Assembly: GCA_050299335.1 (NCBI GenBank)
Contig: JBNKVT010000052.1
Span: 1-64,000 of the forward strand
From: JBNKVT01 sp050299335
Lineage (GTDB): Bacteria; Pseudomonadota; Alphaproteobacteria; Rhodobacterales; Rhodobacteraceae
Length of the DNA: 64,000 bases
Direction: 5' to 3'
The position numbers and the translations under genes were made by a program. Below, piece after piece: positions 25,213-33,702 of the stretch. Positions within the stretch are counted from its first letter, which is position 1; each line of letters opens with the position of its first letter. Under the pieces are notes generated by a model. The model had not been told where the DNA came from, did not search any database, and was given only the letters and a program-made list of their open reading frames with translations.

Positions 25213-26640
25213 ATGGCCATCATCGCCGATATTGCCGACCGGATCGCGCGGCGGGTCGAAGAGACCCAGTCCCGGGTGGAAACCCTGCTGTTCGAGCCGG
25301 TGATCCGGCTGGGGGTGACGGGGTTGAGCCGGGCGGGCAAGACCGTTTTCATCACCTCGCTGATCGCCAATCTCCTGAACCGGGGCCGGATGCCCGGGCT
25401 CACCTCTGCGGCCGAGGGGCGGCTTCTGACGGCGTTCCTGCAGCCGCAGCCCGATGCCGCGGTGCCGCGCTTCGACTACGAGGGCCATATCGCGTCGCTG
25501 ACCGGGCCTGCGCCCCATTGGCCGGAAAGCACCCGCTCGATCAGCCAGCTGCGCCTGTCGTTGCGGGTCGCGCCCTCGGGGCTGTTGAGCGGGCTGAAAG
25601 CGCCGCGCACCGTGCATCTCGATATCGTCGACTATCCCGGGGAATGGCTGCTGGACCTGCCGCTCCTGTCCCAGAGCTATGCCGACTGGTCCGGGGCGGC
25701 CCTTGCCGCGGCCCGGTCTCCGGCGCGGGTGGGGCTGGCCGGGGACTGGTTGCGCCTGCTTGCGGGCTGCGATCCCGGCGCCGATCTCGACGAGGCGGCG
25801 GCAAGCGCGCTGGCGGCGGGGTATACCGGGTATCTCAGGGCCTGCCGGGAGGCGGGGTTCTCGGCAGTGACGCCCGGGCGCTTCCTGATGCCGGGGGATC
25901 TGGAGGGCGCACCCGCGCTGACCTTTGCTCCCCTGGAACGGCCCGAACGGGTACGCTCGAAGATGCTCTACGCGGGTTTCGAACGGCGGTTTGAGGCCTA
26001 TAAGCGGCTGGTGGTGAAGCCCTTTTTCCGGGATCATTTCGCCCGGCTGGACCGGCAGATCGTGCTGGTAGACGCGCTGGGGGCGATCAATGCCGGGCCG
26101 CGGGCCATTGAGGACCTGCGCCTGGCGATGAGCGGGATCCTCGCGACCTTCCGGCCGGGGCGGAACGCGGTTCTGTCGATGGTGCTGGGCAAGCGGATCG
26201 AGAAGATCCTGTTCGCGGCGACCAAGGCGGATCACCTGCACCACACCCAGCACGCACGGCTGGCGGCGATCATGGCCGCCCTCCTGGACGATGCGCGGCG
26301 GCGGGCGGACTACAAGGGGGCGGAGACGGCCTCGATCGCCATCGCCGCGATCCGGGCCACGATCGAACAGACGCTGAGCCATGGTGGCGAGCAGGTGGAT
26401 TGCGTGCGGGGGCAGCTTCTGGAAACCGGGCGCGAGGCGGCGCTCCATGCCGGGGACCTGCCCGAGGATCCTTCGCATCTCCTGACCCCGGCGCGGCGGG
26501 GGGTGCAGACATGGCTGGACCGGGACTACCGGGTGATGCGCTTCGCGCCGCCGGTCCTCAGCCTCAGGCCGGGGGACGGACCGCCGCATATCCGGCTCGA
26601 CCGGGCGGCGGAGTTCCTGATCGGGGACCGCCTCGGATGA
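25213..26640 (+). CDS. ycjX: YcjX-family GTPase-like protein (DUF463)
   Basis: 475 residues from the ATG at 25213 with CGAGGA upstream. The P-loop is VTGLSRAGKTVFIT near residue 40; the family-specific DIVDYPGEWLLDLPLL follows near residue 140, and a conserved QIVLVDALGAINAG near residue 280. The family is stress-linked in E. coli (phage shock associated); the biochemical role is unsettled. It overlaps the GNAT gene by ATGA and is the first gene of a three-gene operon that also carries the YcjF-like gene. Confidence 0.88.
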   Translation: MAIIADIADRIARRVEETQSRVETLLFEPVIRLGVTGLSRAGKTVFITSLIANLLNRGRMPGLTSAAEGRLLTAFLQPQPDAAVPRFDYEGHIASLTGPAPHWPESTRSISQLRLSLRVAPSGLLSGLKAPRTVHLDIVDYPGEWLLDLPLLSQSYADWSGAALAAARSPARVGLAGDWLRLLAGCDPGADLDEAAASALAAGYTGYLRACREAGFSAVTPGRFLMPGDLEGAPALTFAPLERPERVRSKMLYAGFERRFEAYKRLVVKPFFRDHFARLDRQIVLVDALGAINAGPRAIEDLRLAMSGILATFRPGRNAVLSMVLGKRIEKILFAATKADHLHHTQHARLAAIMAALLDDARRRADYKGAETASIAIAAIRATIEQTLSHGGEQVDCVRGQLLETGREAALHAGDLPEDPSHLLTPARRGVQTWLDRDYRVMRFAPPVLSLRPGDGPPHIRLDRAAEFLIGDRLG

Positions 26641-27071
26641 TCCGGCGGGCGATTCCGGGGGATGCGGCGGGCTGCGCGGCGATCATGCGTGGCTGGATTG
26701 CCGAAACGGACTGGTTTCCGTCGCGACACGCGGCGGCCGAGGACACGCCCTTCATCCTGTCGAAGATCGACCGGGGGCAGGTCTGGGTGGCGGACGGCGC
26801 GGAGCGGATCGCGGGGTTCGTGGCGCTGGAGGAGGATTTCCTGTCCTGCCTCTATGTGGACAGGGCGCATCGGCGGCGGGGCGTCGGCAAGCGGCTCCTC
26901 GATCACGCCAAGGCGCTGGTCCCGGGCTTCACCCTCTGGACCTTCGCCGCGAACGACCGCGCGCGGCGGTTCTACCTGCGCGAGGGGCTGGTGGTGACCG
27001 GGGGCACCGAGGGCGACAACGAGGAAGGCCTGCCTGATATCGAGTTCACCTGGAAGGGAGCGACGGGATGA
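26637..27071 (+). CDS. GNAT-family N-acetyltransferase
   Basis: 144 residues, start overlapping the ycjX stop. Acetyl-CoA binding motif A is LYVDRAHRRRGVGKRLLDHAK, with motif B around WTFAANDRARRFYLREGLV. Substrate unknown. It is wedged between ycjX and a ycjF homologue with ATGA overlaps on both sides, which suggests a functional link with that pair. Confidence 0.88.
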   Translation: MIRRAIPGDAAGCAAIMRGWIAETDWFPSRHAAAEDTPFILSKIDRGQVWVADGAERIAGFVALEEDFLSCLYVDRAHRRRGVGKRLLDHAKALVPGFTLWTFAANDRARRFYLREGLVVTGGTEGDNEEGLPDIEFTWKGATG

Positions 27072-28090
27072 GCGGAAAACCGGTGCTGATCGATGCCGAT
27101 GACCTGCCCGAGGCCGCACTGACCCCGGGCGAGGCGCCGCCGGTGCCCGAGGGTTCGGGGGCGGCGATGCAGGCCCTGACCCGGATCGCGGCCCGGCGAC
27201 CCTCGCTGACCGGGCGGCTGTTCCGATGGGCTCTGGCGGGTCTGGTCGGGATGGCGGTCTCGGTGGCGGCCTGGGACTTTGCCACCGGGCTTCTGACGCG
27301 GAATGTCTGGCTGGGGCGGCTGGCGCTGCTGCTGGGCGCGGTGGTTCTGGCGATGCTGGCGGTGGTGGTCTGGCGCGAGATCGCCGCCCTGGGGCGGCTG
27401 GCGCGGATCGACCGGTTGCAGCATCGGAGCCGGGAGGTGGCGTCGGGCGGCGATCTCGCGGCGGCGCGGATGCTGTCGCAGGATATCGGGCGGTTCTACC
27501 GGACGCGCGAGGAGCTGCGCTGGGGGCGGGAGACGCTGGCGGCGCAGCGGGACGAACTGCTCGATGCCGATGCGGTGCTGGCGGTGACGGAGAGGGCATT
27601 GCTGGCACCGCTCGACGATCTGGCCCGGCGCGAGATCGAGGCGGCGGCGCGTCAGGTGGCCGGGGCGACGGCGCTGATCCCGCTGGCGCTGGCCGATGTC
27701 GCGACGGCGCTCATTGTCAATATCCGCATGATCCGCCGAATCGCCGGGATCTATGGCGGCCGGGCAGGGAGCTTCGGGTCGCTGCGGCTCCTGCGCGCCG
27801 TCGCCGCGCATCTGATCGCGACGGGCGCGGTCGCGGTGGGTGACGATCTGATTGGTTCGGTGGCAGGCGGTGGACTTCTGTCCAAGGTCTCGCGCCGGTT
27901 CGGCGAAGGGGTGGTCAACGGAGCGCTGACCGCCCGTGTCGGCATTGCCGCGGCCGAGGTCTGTCGTCCGATGCCCTTCGAAACCTTGCCGCGCCCGAAG
28001 GTTACCAACCTGGTCCGCCGTGCCTTGTCTGGCCTGTTCGGCACCGGCTCCGACAAGGATGCCCCGGCCCCCACCTCCGGCAGTATTTAG
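27068..28090 (+). CDS. ycjF: YcjF-family membrane protein (DUF697/TIGR01620)
   Basis: 340 residues. Two close transmembrane segments (about 55-75 and 82-102) precede a cytoplasmic helical part (RQVAGATALIPLALADVATALIVNIRMIRRIA) and a DUF697-type C-terminal domain. The family is almost always next to ycjX, as here. The stop codon is the first part of a palindromic repeat (28090-28196), which may act as the operon's 3' structure. Confidence 0.85.
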   Translation: MSGKPVLIDADDLPEAALTPGEAPPVPEGSGAAMQALTRIAARRPSLTGRLFRWALAGLVGMAVSVAAWDFATGLLTRNVWLGRLALLLGAVVLAMLAVVVWREIAALGRLARIDRLQHRSREVASGGDLAAARMLSQDIGRFYRTREELRWGRETLAAQRDELLDADAVLAVTERALLAPLDDLARREIEAAARQVAGATALIPLALADVATALIVNIRMIRRIAGIYGGRAGSFGSLRLLRAVAAHLIATGAVAVGDDLIGSVAGGGLLSKVSRRFGEGVVNGALTARVGIAAAEVCRPMPFETLPRPKVTNLVRRALSGLFGTGSDKDAPAPTSGSI

Positions 28091-28196
28091 ACCAAAATCG
28101 TTTCAGACTGTCGCAGTCTGAAAAAGAATTTTGGTCCAGGAATGCAGGCTTGAGCAAAACCGGATCAGATTGTTTCAATCTGATCCGGTTTTGCTC
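28090..28196. repeat. Two-hairpin palindromic repeat, family 1 copy A
   Basis: Hairpin 28090-28136 (outer arms GACCAAAAT and ATTTTGGTC, inner TTTCAGACTG arms) is joined by a 15-nt spacer to hairpin 28152-28196 (outer arms GAGCAAAACCGG and CCGGTTTTGCTC). The same two hairpins in the reverse order and orientation occur at 46703-46815. A BIME-like intergenic element; here it begins on the last base of the ycjF stop codon. Confidence 0.88.
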
Positions 28197-28798
28197 TGGC
28201 GGAAGGTCCAAACAGGGCGGCTCTGGATCAGCGCTGCCCGGATTTTCCGCGGGCCGTTCAGAACATTCGCCAGCAAGGCGCCTGTCGTGAGGCGTGAGGC
28301 GCGCCCGGAAAACCCTCCAGTGGAAGGATTTCAGCGCCGACCCGGCGCGCACGCCTGCTCGCCCTGGCGGAGGTGGTCCGGAAACGCCCCGGTGCAGCGC
28401 GTCAGCCCTGACGGCGCGAAAGCGCCGGGAGACAGGCCCTGCTTGGGTCGCTGATCGCACGGTTCAGAGGCTGAGCCGCGCGATGGGGAGGGCAGTGCAC
28501 CATTGTCAGGCGGGATTGGGCACGGAGACGCATGTTGGGGACTTGTGCCCGGAATACGGTTTGCGTGTCCGAAACAACGAATGCGATGGCCTGGCCCGCT
28601 CGCGGGGACTCCGGCCCACGCCGAAAGGAGAAGACGGATGAAGCGATCGCGTCTGTTTCCGGCACCGCGAAAGACAGAAACTTGCGTGTCTGGTCTTGCG
28701 GGCCCGGAACGCCCAGGAACGGAACCGGGCGACCCTTTGCAGGATCGCCCGGCCTTTGCTGGTGTAGGGTGCCAGCCGATTCAGACAGCCGCTGGAGA
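28197..28798. other. 600-bp gene-free region
   Basis: Moderately GC-rich with several open frames on both strands that have no Shine-Dalgarno, no recognisable domain and poor codon character. The minus-strand frame 28402-28806 follows the pilin-like gene but looks spurious. No RNA gene or clear terminator was seen. The region may be gene remnants. Confidence 0.45.
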
Positions 28799-29044
28799 TC
28801 AGCCATCAGTTTCGATATTCACCGCCGAGGGCGGCAACATATCGGTGTGCAGGACGACACCCGCCTCAGCGGGCCCCGTTTGGAGTTTCAACTGAATGAT
28901 GTGCGCAGTATCGCCGACTTGACTGATTACAAGACCAAAGACCGAAGCGGTCAACGCAACCAGGATCGCGGAGATCCCGACCATGTCGATCACGACAGCG
29001 CCGCGGTCATCACTGATAAATGTCGTCAGAGTTCTGCGCAGCAT
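28799..29044 (-). CDS. Small Flp-pilin-like membrane protein
   Basis: 81 residues from the ATG at 29044 (GAGGTG box 6 nt upstream; a GTG at 29053 is possible). A short basic N-terminus, then DDRGAVVIDMVGISAILVALTASVFGLV: an acidic pair before GAV and one long hydrophobic helix, the layout of class III Flp pilins and of the protein at 59444. The C-terminus is short and polar. There are no tad genes nearby. The upstream 190 nt are AT-rich and hold several TTAACC half-sites of the type CtrA recognises; that regulation is speculative. Confidence 0.6.
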   Translation of the reverse strand: MLRRTLTTFISDDRGAVVIDMVGISAILVALTASVFGLVISQVGDTAHIIQLKLQTGPAEAGVVLHTDMLPPSAVNIETDG

Positions 29045-29243
29045 GGTGCACACCTCGTTACCCAGTTTACCTTTTACGCATCCGCGGCGTTAACCACGGG
29101 GACTTTGTGCAACAAACCCACACGGGGCCAATGAAGCCGTACAGATGGCTTCTGGGGTGAGATTAACCACAAGAATCTTGATGAGACGTAAATGGAACGG
29201 TTAACAAGACACTGTTAATATGCGCAATTTTACCGATCTTCAG

Positions 29244-30071
29244 TTAACTCTGGCCAGTGCGGTGTCTGAGGGCGAGCCGGACAAAGGACAGGATGAAGAG
29301 CGCGGTCATCACCAGAACGATGGTTGGCGCCGGGGCGCTGTCGAGAAAGAAGCTCAGATAGATGCCGGTCAGGCTCGAACCGGTGGCGAATGCGGTGGCC
29401 GCCAGCAACATGACGCCGAAACGGTCGGTCCAGAGATAGGCGATGGCGCCAGGGGCGACCAGCATGGCGATGGCAAGGATGATGCCGACGGCCTTGAGGG
29501 CACCGACGATGGTCAGCGAGATCAGCGCCAGCAATCCGTAGTGGAGCAGGCGGACGGGCAGGCCGATGGCGCGGGCGTGTTGCTCGTCGAAGATCAGCAA
29601 GAGGAAATCGCGGTGTCGGAAGGTGAGGATCGCCGTGACGGCGGCGGAGATGGCGGCGGTCAGCACGATATCGGCCCAGGTGACGCCGAGCATGTCGCCG
29701 AAGAGGATATGGTCGAGATGCAGCTCGGTCTCGATGGCGACATAGAGGACGAGGCCGAGGCCGAACATGCCGGAAAACACCACGCCCATGATGGTGTCTT
29801 CCTTGATCCGCGAATTCTCCTTCAGCCAGCCGGTTGCCCCGGCGCAGGTCATGCCGGCGGCGAAGGCGCCGATGACCAGCGGGATGCCGAGGACATAGGC
29901 GATGACGATCCCCGGCAGGACAGCGTGGCTGATGGCGTCGCCCATCAGCGCCCAGCCCTTGAGCACGAGGTAGCAGGACAGCAGCGCCATGGGGATGGCG
30001 ATCAGGGTCGAAATGACGAAGGCCTGCTGCATGAAGGGGAACTGGAAGGGAAGGGTGAGGGTCTCGGTCAC
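29244..30071 (-). CDS. sitD: Mn/Zn-type ABC transporter permease
   Basis: 275 residues from a GTG at 30071 with AGGAGG 4 nt upstream; a longer frame is only the shadow of the next gene. ABC-3 family permease with eight or so membrane segments; KGWALMGDAISHAVLPGI and the DEQHARAIGLPV loop are family hallmarks. Pairs with the second permease (30068-30910), which overlaps it by GTGA. Last gene of the manganese or zinc uptake operon. Confidence 0.9.
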   Translation of the reverse strand: MTETLTLPFQFPFMQQAFVISTLIAIPMALLSCYLVLKGWALMGDAISHAVLPGIVIAYVLGIPLVIGAFAAGMTCAGATGWLKENSRIKEDTIMGVVFSGMFGLGLVLYVAIETELHLDHILFGDMLGVTWADIVLTAAISAAVTAILTFRHRDFLLLIFDEQHARAIGLPVRLLHYGLLALISLTIVGALKAVGIILAIAMLVAPGAIAYLWTDRFGVMLLAATAFATGSSLTGIYLSFFLDSAPAPTIVLVMTALFILSFVRLALRHRTGQS

Positions 30072-30910
30072 AGGGCCTCCTTCGCGCGGGCGGCGGCGGC
30101 CAGGCGACCGTATTTCGGGGCGAAGAGGAAGGCGGCGAGGAAGATCAGGGTCTGCAGGACGACGATGATGCCGCCGGTCGCGCCGTCGAGGAAATAGGAG
30201 ACGTAGGCGCCCAGGAACGAGGTGCCGGCACCGATGGCGATGCTGAGAAGGATGAGGCGCGGGAAGCGGTCGGTCAGCAGATAGGCGGTGGCACCGGGGG
30301 TGACGACCATGGCGATGACAAGGAAGGCGCCGACGGTCTGCAAGGCGGCGACGGTGGAGGCTGAAAGGAGCGTGAAGAACATGATCTTGAGGCCGGTGAC
30401 GGGCAGGCCGATGGAGCGGGCATGGGTCTCGTCGAAGAAGGTGACCATGAGGTCTTTCCACTTTGCCCCGAGAAGCGAGAGGGTGACGAAGCCGATGATG
30501 GCGACCTGCAATGTGTCAGCGGGCGAGATCGCCAGCACGTTGCCGAGGATGATGGTCTGGACGTTCACCGAGGTCGGCGAGAGCGAGACCATGAACAGGC
30601 CGAGCCCGAAGAAGGAGGTGAAGATCAGCCCGATGATGGCGTCCTCCTTCAGCTTGGTGCGCTGGGACAGGAACAGCATCGAGGCGGCGGCGAGGCCTCC
30701 CGCGATGAAGGCACCGATGGAGAAGGGCAGGCCGAGCATATAGGCGCCGGCGACGCCGGGGACGATGGAATGGGACAAGGCGTCGCCGATCAGGCTCCAG
30801 CCCTTGAGCATGAGATAGGCCGAGAGGAAGGCGCAGATGCCGCCGACCAGGGCACTGACCCACATGGCGTTGACCATGTAGCTGTAGGTGAAGGGTTCAA
30901 ACAGCAACAT
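30068..30910 (-). CDS. sitC: Mn/Zn-type ABC transporter permease
   Basis: 280 residues from the ATG at 30910; in-frame sequence upstream of that reads through a palindromic repeat and is unlikely to be translated. ABC-3 permease: KGWSLIGDALSHSIVPGV and DETHARSIGLPV are closely parallel to the partner permease. The Shine-Dalgarno is poor, and the 138-nt gap from the ATPase gene contains palindromic repeat copy C, so expression of the permeases may be uncoupled from the ATPase. Confidence 0.9.
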   Translation of the reverse strand: MLLFEPFTYSYMVNAMWVSALVGGICAFLSAYLMLKGWSLIGDALSHSIVPGVAGAYMLGLPFSIGAFIAGGLAAASMLFLSQRTKLKEDAIIGLIFTSFFGLGLFMVSLSPTSVNVQTIILGNVLAISPADTLQVAIIGFVTLSLLGAKWKDLMVTFFDETHARSIGLPVTGLKIMFFTLLSASTVAALQTVGAFLVIAMVVTPGATAYLLTDRFPRLILLSIAIGAGTSFLGAYVSYFLDGATGGIIVVLQTLIFLAAFLFAPKYGRLAAAARAKEAL

Positions 30911-30947
30911 GGCAAAGGCCTGTGGTGCCCCGGACGGGCCGCTGTCC

Positions 30948-30993
30948 CCGCATTTTTTCAAAAAATGCGGCCGAAATCTTTGAAAGATTTCGG
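30948..30993. repeat. Two-hairpin palindromic repeat, family 2 copy C
   Basis: Hairpin CCGCATTTTTT/AAAAAATGCGG (30948-30970) is directly followed by CCGAAATCTTT/AAAGATTTCGG (30971-30993). The same pair in inverted orientation is at 46588-46633. Copy C lies inside the metal-transport operon, between the ATPase and first permease genes, and its T-run on the minus strand could act as an attenuator. Confidence 0.88.
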
Positions 30994-31048
30994 TTCCGGA
31001 TGCTGCCCGGTCGCGCTTCATTCCGGTGTTGGGCGACCGGCTCCGACA

Positions 31049-31945
31049 TCATTCCTGATCCTCGTAGATGACGAAGGGGCGTTCGTCGTCGGAAATGACC
31101 GTGACCTGACGCTTGTCTTCCGCCTCGTCGTGGTGGAGGTCGGCGCCGCCGAGGATGAAATGGCGCAGCACGCCGCCGAAGGCTTGTTCGAGGTTCTTGC
31201 GGGTGAAGACCCTTTCGGTCGGACCCGAGGCCAGCACGGTGCGGTTGATGAGGACGGCGCGGTCGCAGAACTCGGGCACCGAGCCGAGGTTGTGGGTGGA
31301 AACCAGCATCACCCGGCCCTCGTCGCGCAGGGACTTCAGAAGTGCTATGATCTGCGCCTCGGTCTTGACGTCGACGCCGGTGAAAGGCTCGTCGAGAAGA
31401 ATGACCTGACCCTCCTGCGCCAGCGCACGGGCGAGAAACACGCGTTTCTTCTGGCCGCCGGACAATTCGCCGATCTGGCGCTTGCGGTATTTCAGCATGT
31501 CGACGCGGATCAGCGCCTGTTCGACCATGTCGTGGTCGTGTGGCGTCGTCCGGCGCAGCCAGTTCATGTGGCCATAGCGGCCCATCATCACCACGTCCTC
31601 GACCAGCACCGGGAAGTCCCAGTCGACATCCTCGGATTGCGGGACATAGGCCACGAGGTTCTGGCGCTGGGCGCTGCGGCCGGGCTGGCCGAGGATGGTG
31701 ACAGCCCCCCTGGCCAGTGGCACGAAGCCCATGATGGCCTTGAAGAGGGTGGATTTCCCGGAGCCGTTGACGCCGACAAGGGCGGTGATGGTGCCGCGCG
31801 GGGTCTCGAAACTGGCATCGGTCAGCGCGGTGAAACCGTTGCGATAGGTGACGGTGACATTCTCGACGCTCAGGCCGGGGCCCGGGAATGCGCCGGGCCC
31901 GGGGGCAGGGCGCCGGGCGCCGGCTGTGTCAGGAGATGCGTCCAT
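31049..31945 (-). CDS. sitB: Mn/Zn-type ABC transporter ATPase
   Basis: 298 residues. Walker A GVNGSGKST, signature LSGGQKKRVFLARAL, Walker B ILLDEPFTGVD, switch STHNLG. The PQSEDVDWDFPVLVEDVVMMGRYG segment is typical of SitB/MntB. The C-terminus is extended by about 40 residues with a histidine-containing acidic tail (GGADLHHDEAEDKRQ) that could bind metal. Its ATG overlaps the TAA of the binding-protein gene by one base. Confidence 0.92.
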   Translation of the reverse strand: MDASPDTAGARRPAPGPGAFPGPGLSVENVTVTYRNGFTALTDASFETPRGTITALVGVNGSGKSTLFKAIMGFVPLARGAVTILGQPGRSAQRQNLVAYVPQSEDVDWDFPVLVEDVVMMGRYGHMNWLRRTTPHDHDMVEQALIRVDMLKYRKRQIGELSGGQKKRVFLARALAQEGQVILLDEPFTGVDVKTEAQIIALLKSLRDEGRVMLVSTHNLGSVPEFCDRAVLINRTVLASGPTERVFTRKNLEQAFGGVLRHFILGGADLHHDEAEDKRQVTVISDDERPFVIYEDQE

Positions 31946-32823
31946 TACTCGGTCAGACCCTTCACGACGGTTTCGGTTGTGACACGCAAGAGGTCGAGAT
32001 AGGTCGGGACCGGCCCGTCCGCCTCGGACAGCGAGTCGACATAAAGCACTCCGCCATACTTCGCCCCGGTCTCGCGGGCAACCTGGATGGCGGGATCGGG
32101 CGAGACGGTGCTTTCGGAAAAGATCGCCGGGACCCCTTCGGCGCGGATTGTGTCGATGACGTGGCGCACCTGCTGCGGTGTGCCCTGCTGGTCGGCGTTG
32201 ATCGGCCAGATATAAAGCTCCTTCAGGCCGAGATCGCGGGCGAGATAGGAGAACGCGCCTTCGGAAGAGGCCAGCCAGCGACGCTCTTCGGGGAGGGCTT
32301 CGATGGCGGCGCGCAGGGGGGCGGCGAGGGCCTCGATCTCGGACGTATAGGCGGCGGCGTTGGCGTTGTAGGCGTCGGCGTTTTCGGGGTCGTGTTCGAC
32401 GAAGGCGCGGCGGATATTCTCGACATAGATCTGCGCGTCCGACAGCGACATCCAGGCATGGGGGTTGGGTTTGCCGGTATAGGGGCCCTCGGAGATGGAC
32501 ATCGGTGCGATACCTTCGGTGAGGGTGACCGAGGGCACATCGGAGAGATTGGCGAAGAATTTCTCGAACCAAAGCTCCAGATTGAGCCCGTTCCACAGGA
32601 TCAGGTCGGCATCCTGGGCCTTGAGGATGTCGCGCGGCGTCGGCTGGTAATTGTGGATCTCGGCACCGGGCTTGGTGATCGAGACCACTTCGGCGGCGTC
32701 GCCGCCGACATTGCGGGCCATGTCGGCAAAGACGGTGAAGGTGGTCACGACCTTGAACGCCAGCGCCGGGGCGGGAGAAAGGGCGGCAGCGAAGCAGATG
32801 AGAGTGGCGAGTTTGCGGATCAT
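31945..32823 (-). CDS. sitA: Mn/Zn-type solute-binding protein
   Basis: 292 residues from the ATG at 32823, with AAGGA 5 nt upstream. Signal peptide about 1-22. Cluster A-I metal-binding fold; ligands likely include His in GAEIHNYQPT, His in PNPHAWMSL, Glu in ASSEGAFSYLARD and a late acidic residue. The lack of a histidine-rich loop and the SitA-like motifs favour manganese over zinc. First gene of the operon; a 16-bp motif shared with the divergent Fur-family gene lies in its promoter. Confidence 0.92.
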   Translation of the reverse strand: MIRKLATLICFAAALSPAPALAFKVVTTFTVFADMARNVGGDAAEVVSITKPGAEIHNYQPTPRDILKAQDADLILWNGLNLELWFEKFFANLSDVPSVTLTEGIAPMSISEGPYTGKPNPHAWMSLSDAQIYVENIRRAFVEHDPENADAYNANAAAYTSEIEALAAPLRAAIEALPEERRWLASSEGAFSYLARDLGLKELYIWPINADQQGTPQQVRHVIDTIRAEGVPAIFSESTVSPDPAIQVARETGAKYGGVLYVDSLSEADGPVPTYLDLLRVTTETVVKGLTE

Positions 32824-32872
32824 GTTGGTCCTTGCGGATATTAGAATCACTATGACCGGGGTTTAATGCAAA

Positions 32873-32888
32873 TGCAAATCGTTCGCAA
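32873..32888 (-). promoter_or_regulatory. Putative Mur/Fur operator upstream of sitA
   Basis: TGCAAATCGTTCGCAA. The same sequence with a different 3-nt centre (TGCAAATGCGTCGCAA) precedes the regulator gene at 33088. The TGCAA/TCGCA halves resemble Mur-responsive sites described in other Alphaproteobacteria. It lies 50 nt before the sitA start, next to an additional TGCAAAT half-site at 32867. Confidence 0.6.
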
Positions 32889-33087
32889 TAGTGAGGAAGG
32901 ATTTTGGCGATGGCGGGATCGGCTTACGGTCGTCCCGCTTCCTTGGGACAATTGGACTTGCGCAAGAGGCGCGGCACGGCGTTGCCACCGGGTTGGGCAT
33001 TGGCCGAGATGGCGGCGGGGCAGGCGGGCAGGCGCGGCACGGTGAGACTATGGCCCGATCCATTCCGCCGCCCTCCCACTTTCAAAT

Positions 33088-33103
33088 TGCAAATGCGTCG
33101 CAA
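33088..33103 (+). promoter_or_regulatory. Putative Mur/Fur operator upstream of the regulator gene
   Basis: TGCAAATGCGTCGCAA, identical to the sitA-side site except for its three central bases. It abuts the Shine-Dalgarno (TGGAGG) of the regulator gene, so binding would block its transcription. A small perfect hairpin (CATATT-CGC-AATATG, 33111-33125) then covers the start codon. Confidence 0.58.
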
Positions 33104-33122
33104 CTGGAGGCATATTCGCAAT

Positions 33123-33539
33123 ATGGCCAATGACCCAACCGACTACGAACGTATCCTGCGCCAGGCGGGTCTGCGCATTACCCGGCCCCGGCAGGTGATC
33201 CTGAAAATTCTCACCGAGGCGACGGACCACCCGGATGCCACGGAGATTTTCCAAAGGGCGGTCAAGCAGGACCAGTCGCTGTCACTGGCGACGGTCTACC
33301 GGACGATGAAGGTGCTCGAGGAAAGCGGCGCGATCCAGCGCCACGCGTTCGGCGACGGACCGGCCCGGTTCGAACCGGCCGATATCGCCCATCACGACCA
33401 CCTGATCGATGTCGACAGCGGCGATGTGATCGAGTTCACTTCGGCAAGAATCGAGGCGCTGCAGGAGGAGATCGCGGCGAAACTCGGCTATGAGATCGTC
33501 TCGCACAGGTTCGAGCTTTACGGACGCAAGCTGAAATAG
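33123..33539 (+). CDS. mur: Fur-family regulator, probable Mur (manganese)
   Basis: 138 residues. DNA-binding half with RITRPRQVILKIL and LSLATVYRTMKVLEESG; C-terminal metal site HHDHLIDVDSGDVIEF. The cysteines that E. coli Fur has in this region (HHDHLICLDCG) are replaced by Asp/Ser, as in alphaproteobacterial Mur proteins, which sense Mn rather than Fe. Divergent from sitABCD with a shared operator motif on both sides, so it most likely represses that operon and itself when manganese is plentiful. Longer in-frame starts lack a Shine-Dalgarno. Confidence 0.9.
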   Translation: MANDPTDYERILRQAGLRITRPRQVILKILTEATDHPDATEIFQRAVKQDQSLSLATVYRTMKVLEESGAIQRHAFGDGPARFEPADIAHHDHLIDVDSGDVIEFTSARIEALQEEIAAKLGYEIVSHRFELYGRKLK

Positions 33540-33702
33540 CGCGTCTCGCACGTTGCCCCGGGGGCGAAACGCATGGGCTCCGGACCGTCCCCGATCCCCA
33601 GCCTCGCCGGCCGGACATCCCCTGACCCTTGAACGATCCTTCGCCGTGGCCTCGGGCTTTCGCTTGCCAAGCCAGCCCGGGCTGCCCTATCTTGCCCCGC
33701 GC

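Noticed and set aside
28402..28806. Minus-strand frame of 134 codons after the pilin-like gene
   Set aside because: No Shine-Dalgarno, no recognisable domain, poor codon character.
30072..30461. Long N-terminal extension of the sitD frame
   Set aside because: It is the out-of-frame shadow of sitC, rich in Arg and His; a GTG with AGGAGG at 30071 is the real start.
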